24,928 nt of DNA from CAZEJK01 sp964512045 (GTDB lineage: Bacteria > Acidobacteriota > Thermoanaerobaculia > Thermoanaerobaculales > Sulfomarinibacteraceae), in the NCBI GenBank assembly GCA_964512045.1, contig CAZEJK010000058.1, forward strand, positions 1-24,928, given 5' to 3'. A model generated the notes under the pieces. The model was not told the origin of the DNA. It made no database searches and saw nothing but the letters and a program-made list of their open reading frames with translations. How positions within the stretch are numbered: position 1 is the stretch's first letter; each line of letters opens with the position of its first letter. This document shows positions 24,854-24,928 of the stretch, one piece after another. Both the position numbers and the translations under genes were made by a program.

Positions 24854-24928
24854 AACCAAAGTGATGCTCCGCTGGTGCCGGTCCCGCGCCCGCGTAGCTC
24901 TAAGGTATTAGACGTTAGCAGTTAGCTC

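Overview
The window is GC-rich bacterial chromosome, densely coded and arranged in same-strand gene runs with many GTG starts. The gene content is that of a Gram-negative-type cell: a tripartite RND efflux system, a predicted lipoprotein adaptor and several proteins with export signals. The last gene encodes a secreted protein with WRTDLWIAT, RVNVGVVN and AFAYASVVDN segments. I associate that family with Acidobacteriota, particularly Thermoanaerobaculia-like genomes. The phylum call is inference. There is no phage, plasmid or transposase gene, no CRISPR array, and I recognised no tRNA or rRNA.

Layout. Positions 1-326 (minus) hold the start of an exported protein with an RHS-type core motif, cut by the window edge. 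Positions 514-1198 (minus) are a VapBC-type toxin-antitoxin pair with a palindromic operator candidate on the antitoxin start. Two small genes follow (minus, 1326-2195): a DUF6958-like protein and a GFA-family zinc protein. Positions 2206-9962 (minus) are an efflux operon transcribed as adaptor, RND pump 1, RND pump 2, with 4-base GTGA overlaps between genes; the GFA gene follows 10 bases later. A promoter with a 13-bp palindrome over its -35 box lies ahead of the adaptor. Positions 10101-16760 (minus) hold a rhomboid protease with a long C-terminal extension, a GPH-type sugar symporter and a membrane-fused spermidine-synthase-like protein, probably read from one promoter near 16830-16857.

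From 16921 most genes are on the plus strand: a 26-codon leader ORF coupled to kynureninase, then a non-coding stretch with an assembly gap. A HIT-family gene (minus) diverges from glgC (plus), and both may have very short or absent leaders. mtaB (minus) converges with glgC and diverges from a methyltransferase gene, which is followed by a DUF218/YdcF-like membrane protein and the secreted protein. The window ends in a roughly 200-bp non-coding element bounded by 20-bp inverted repeats.

Both runs of N look like unmerged contig overlaps. At 4914-4923 the flanks share GATCGA, and merging them restores one continuous RND reading frame. At 18455-18554 the flanks share an exact 55-bp sequence. No whole undescribed system is evident. 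The most unusual items are the terminal inverted-repeat element, the leader ORF before kynU, the RND pump with extra hydrophobic segments in its central loop, the extended rhomboid, and the short exported RHS-motif protein.
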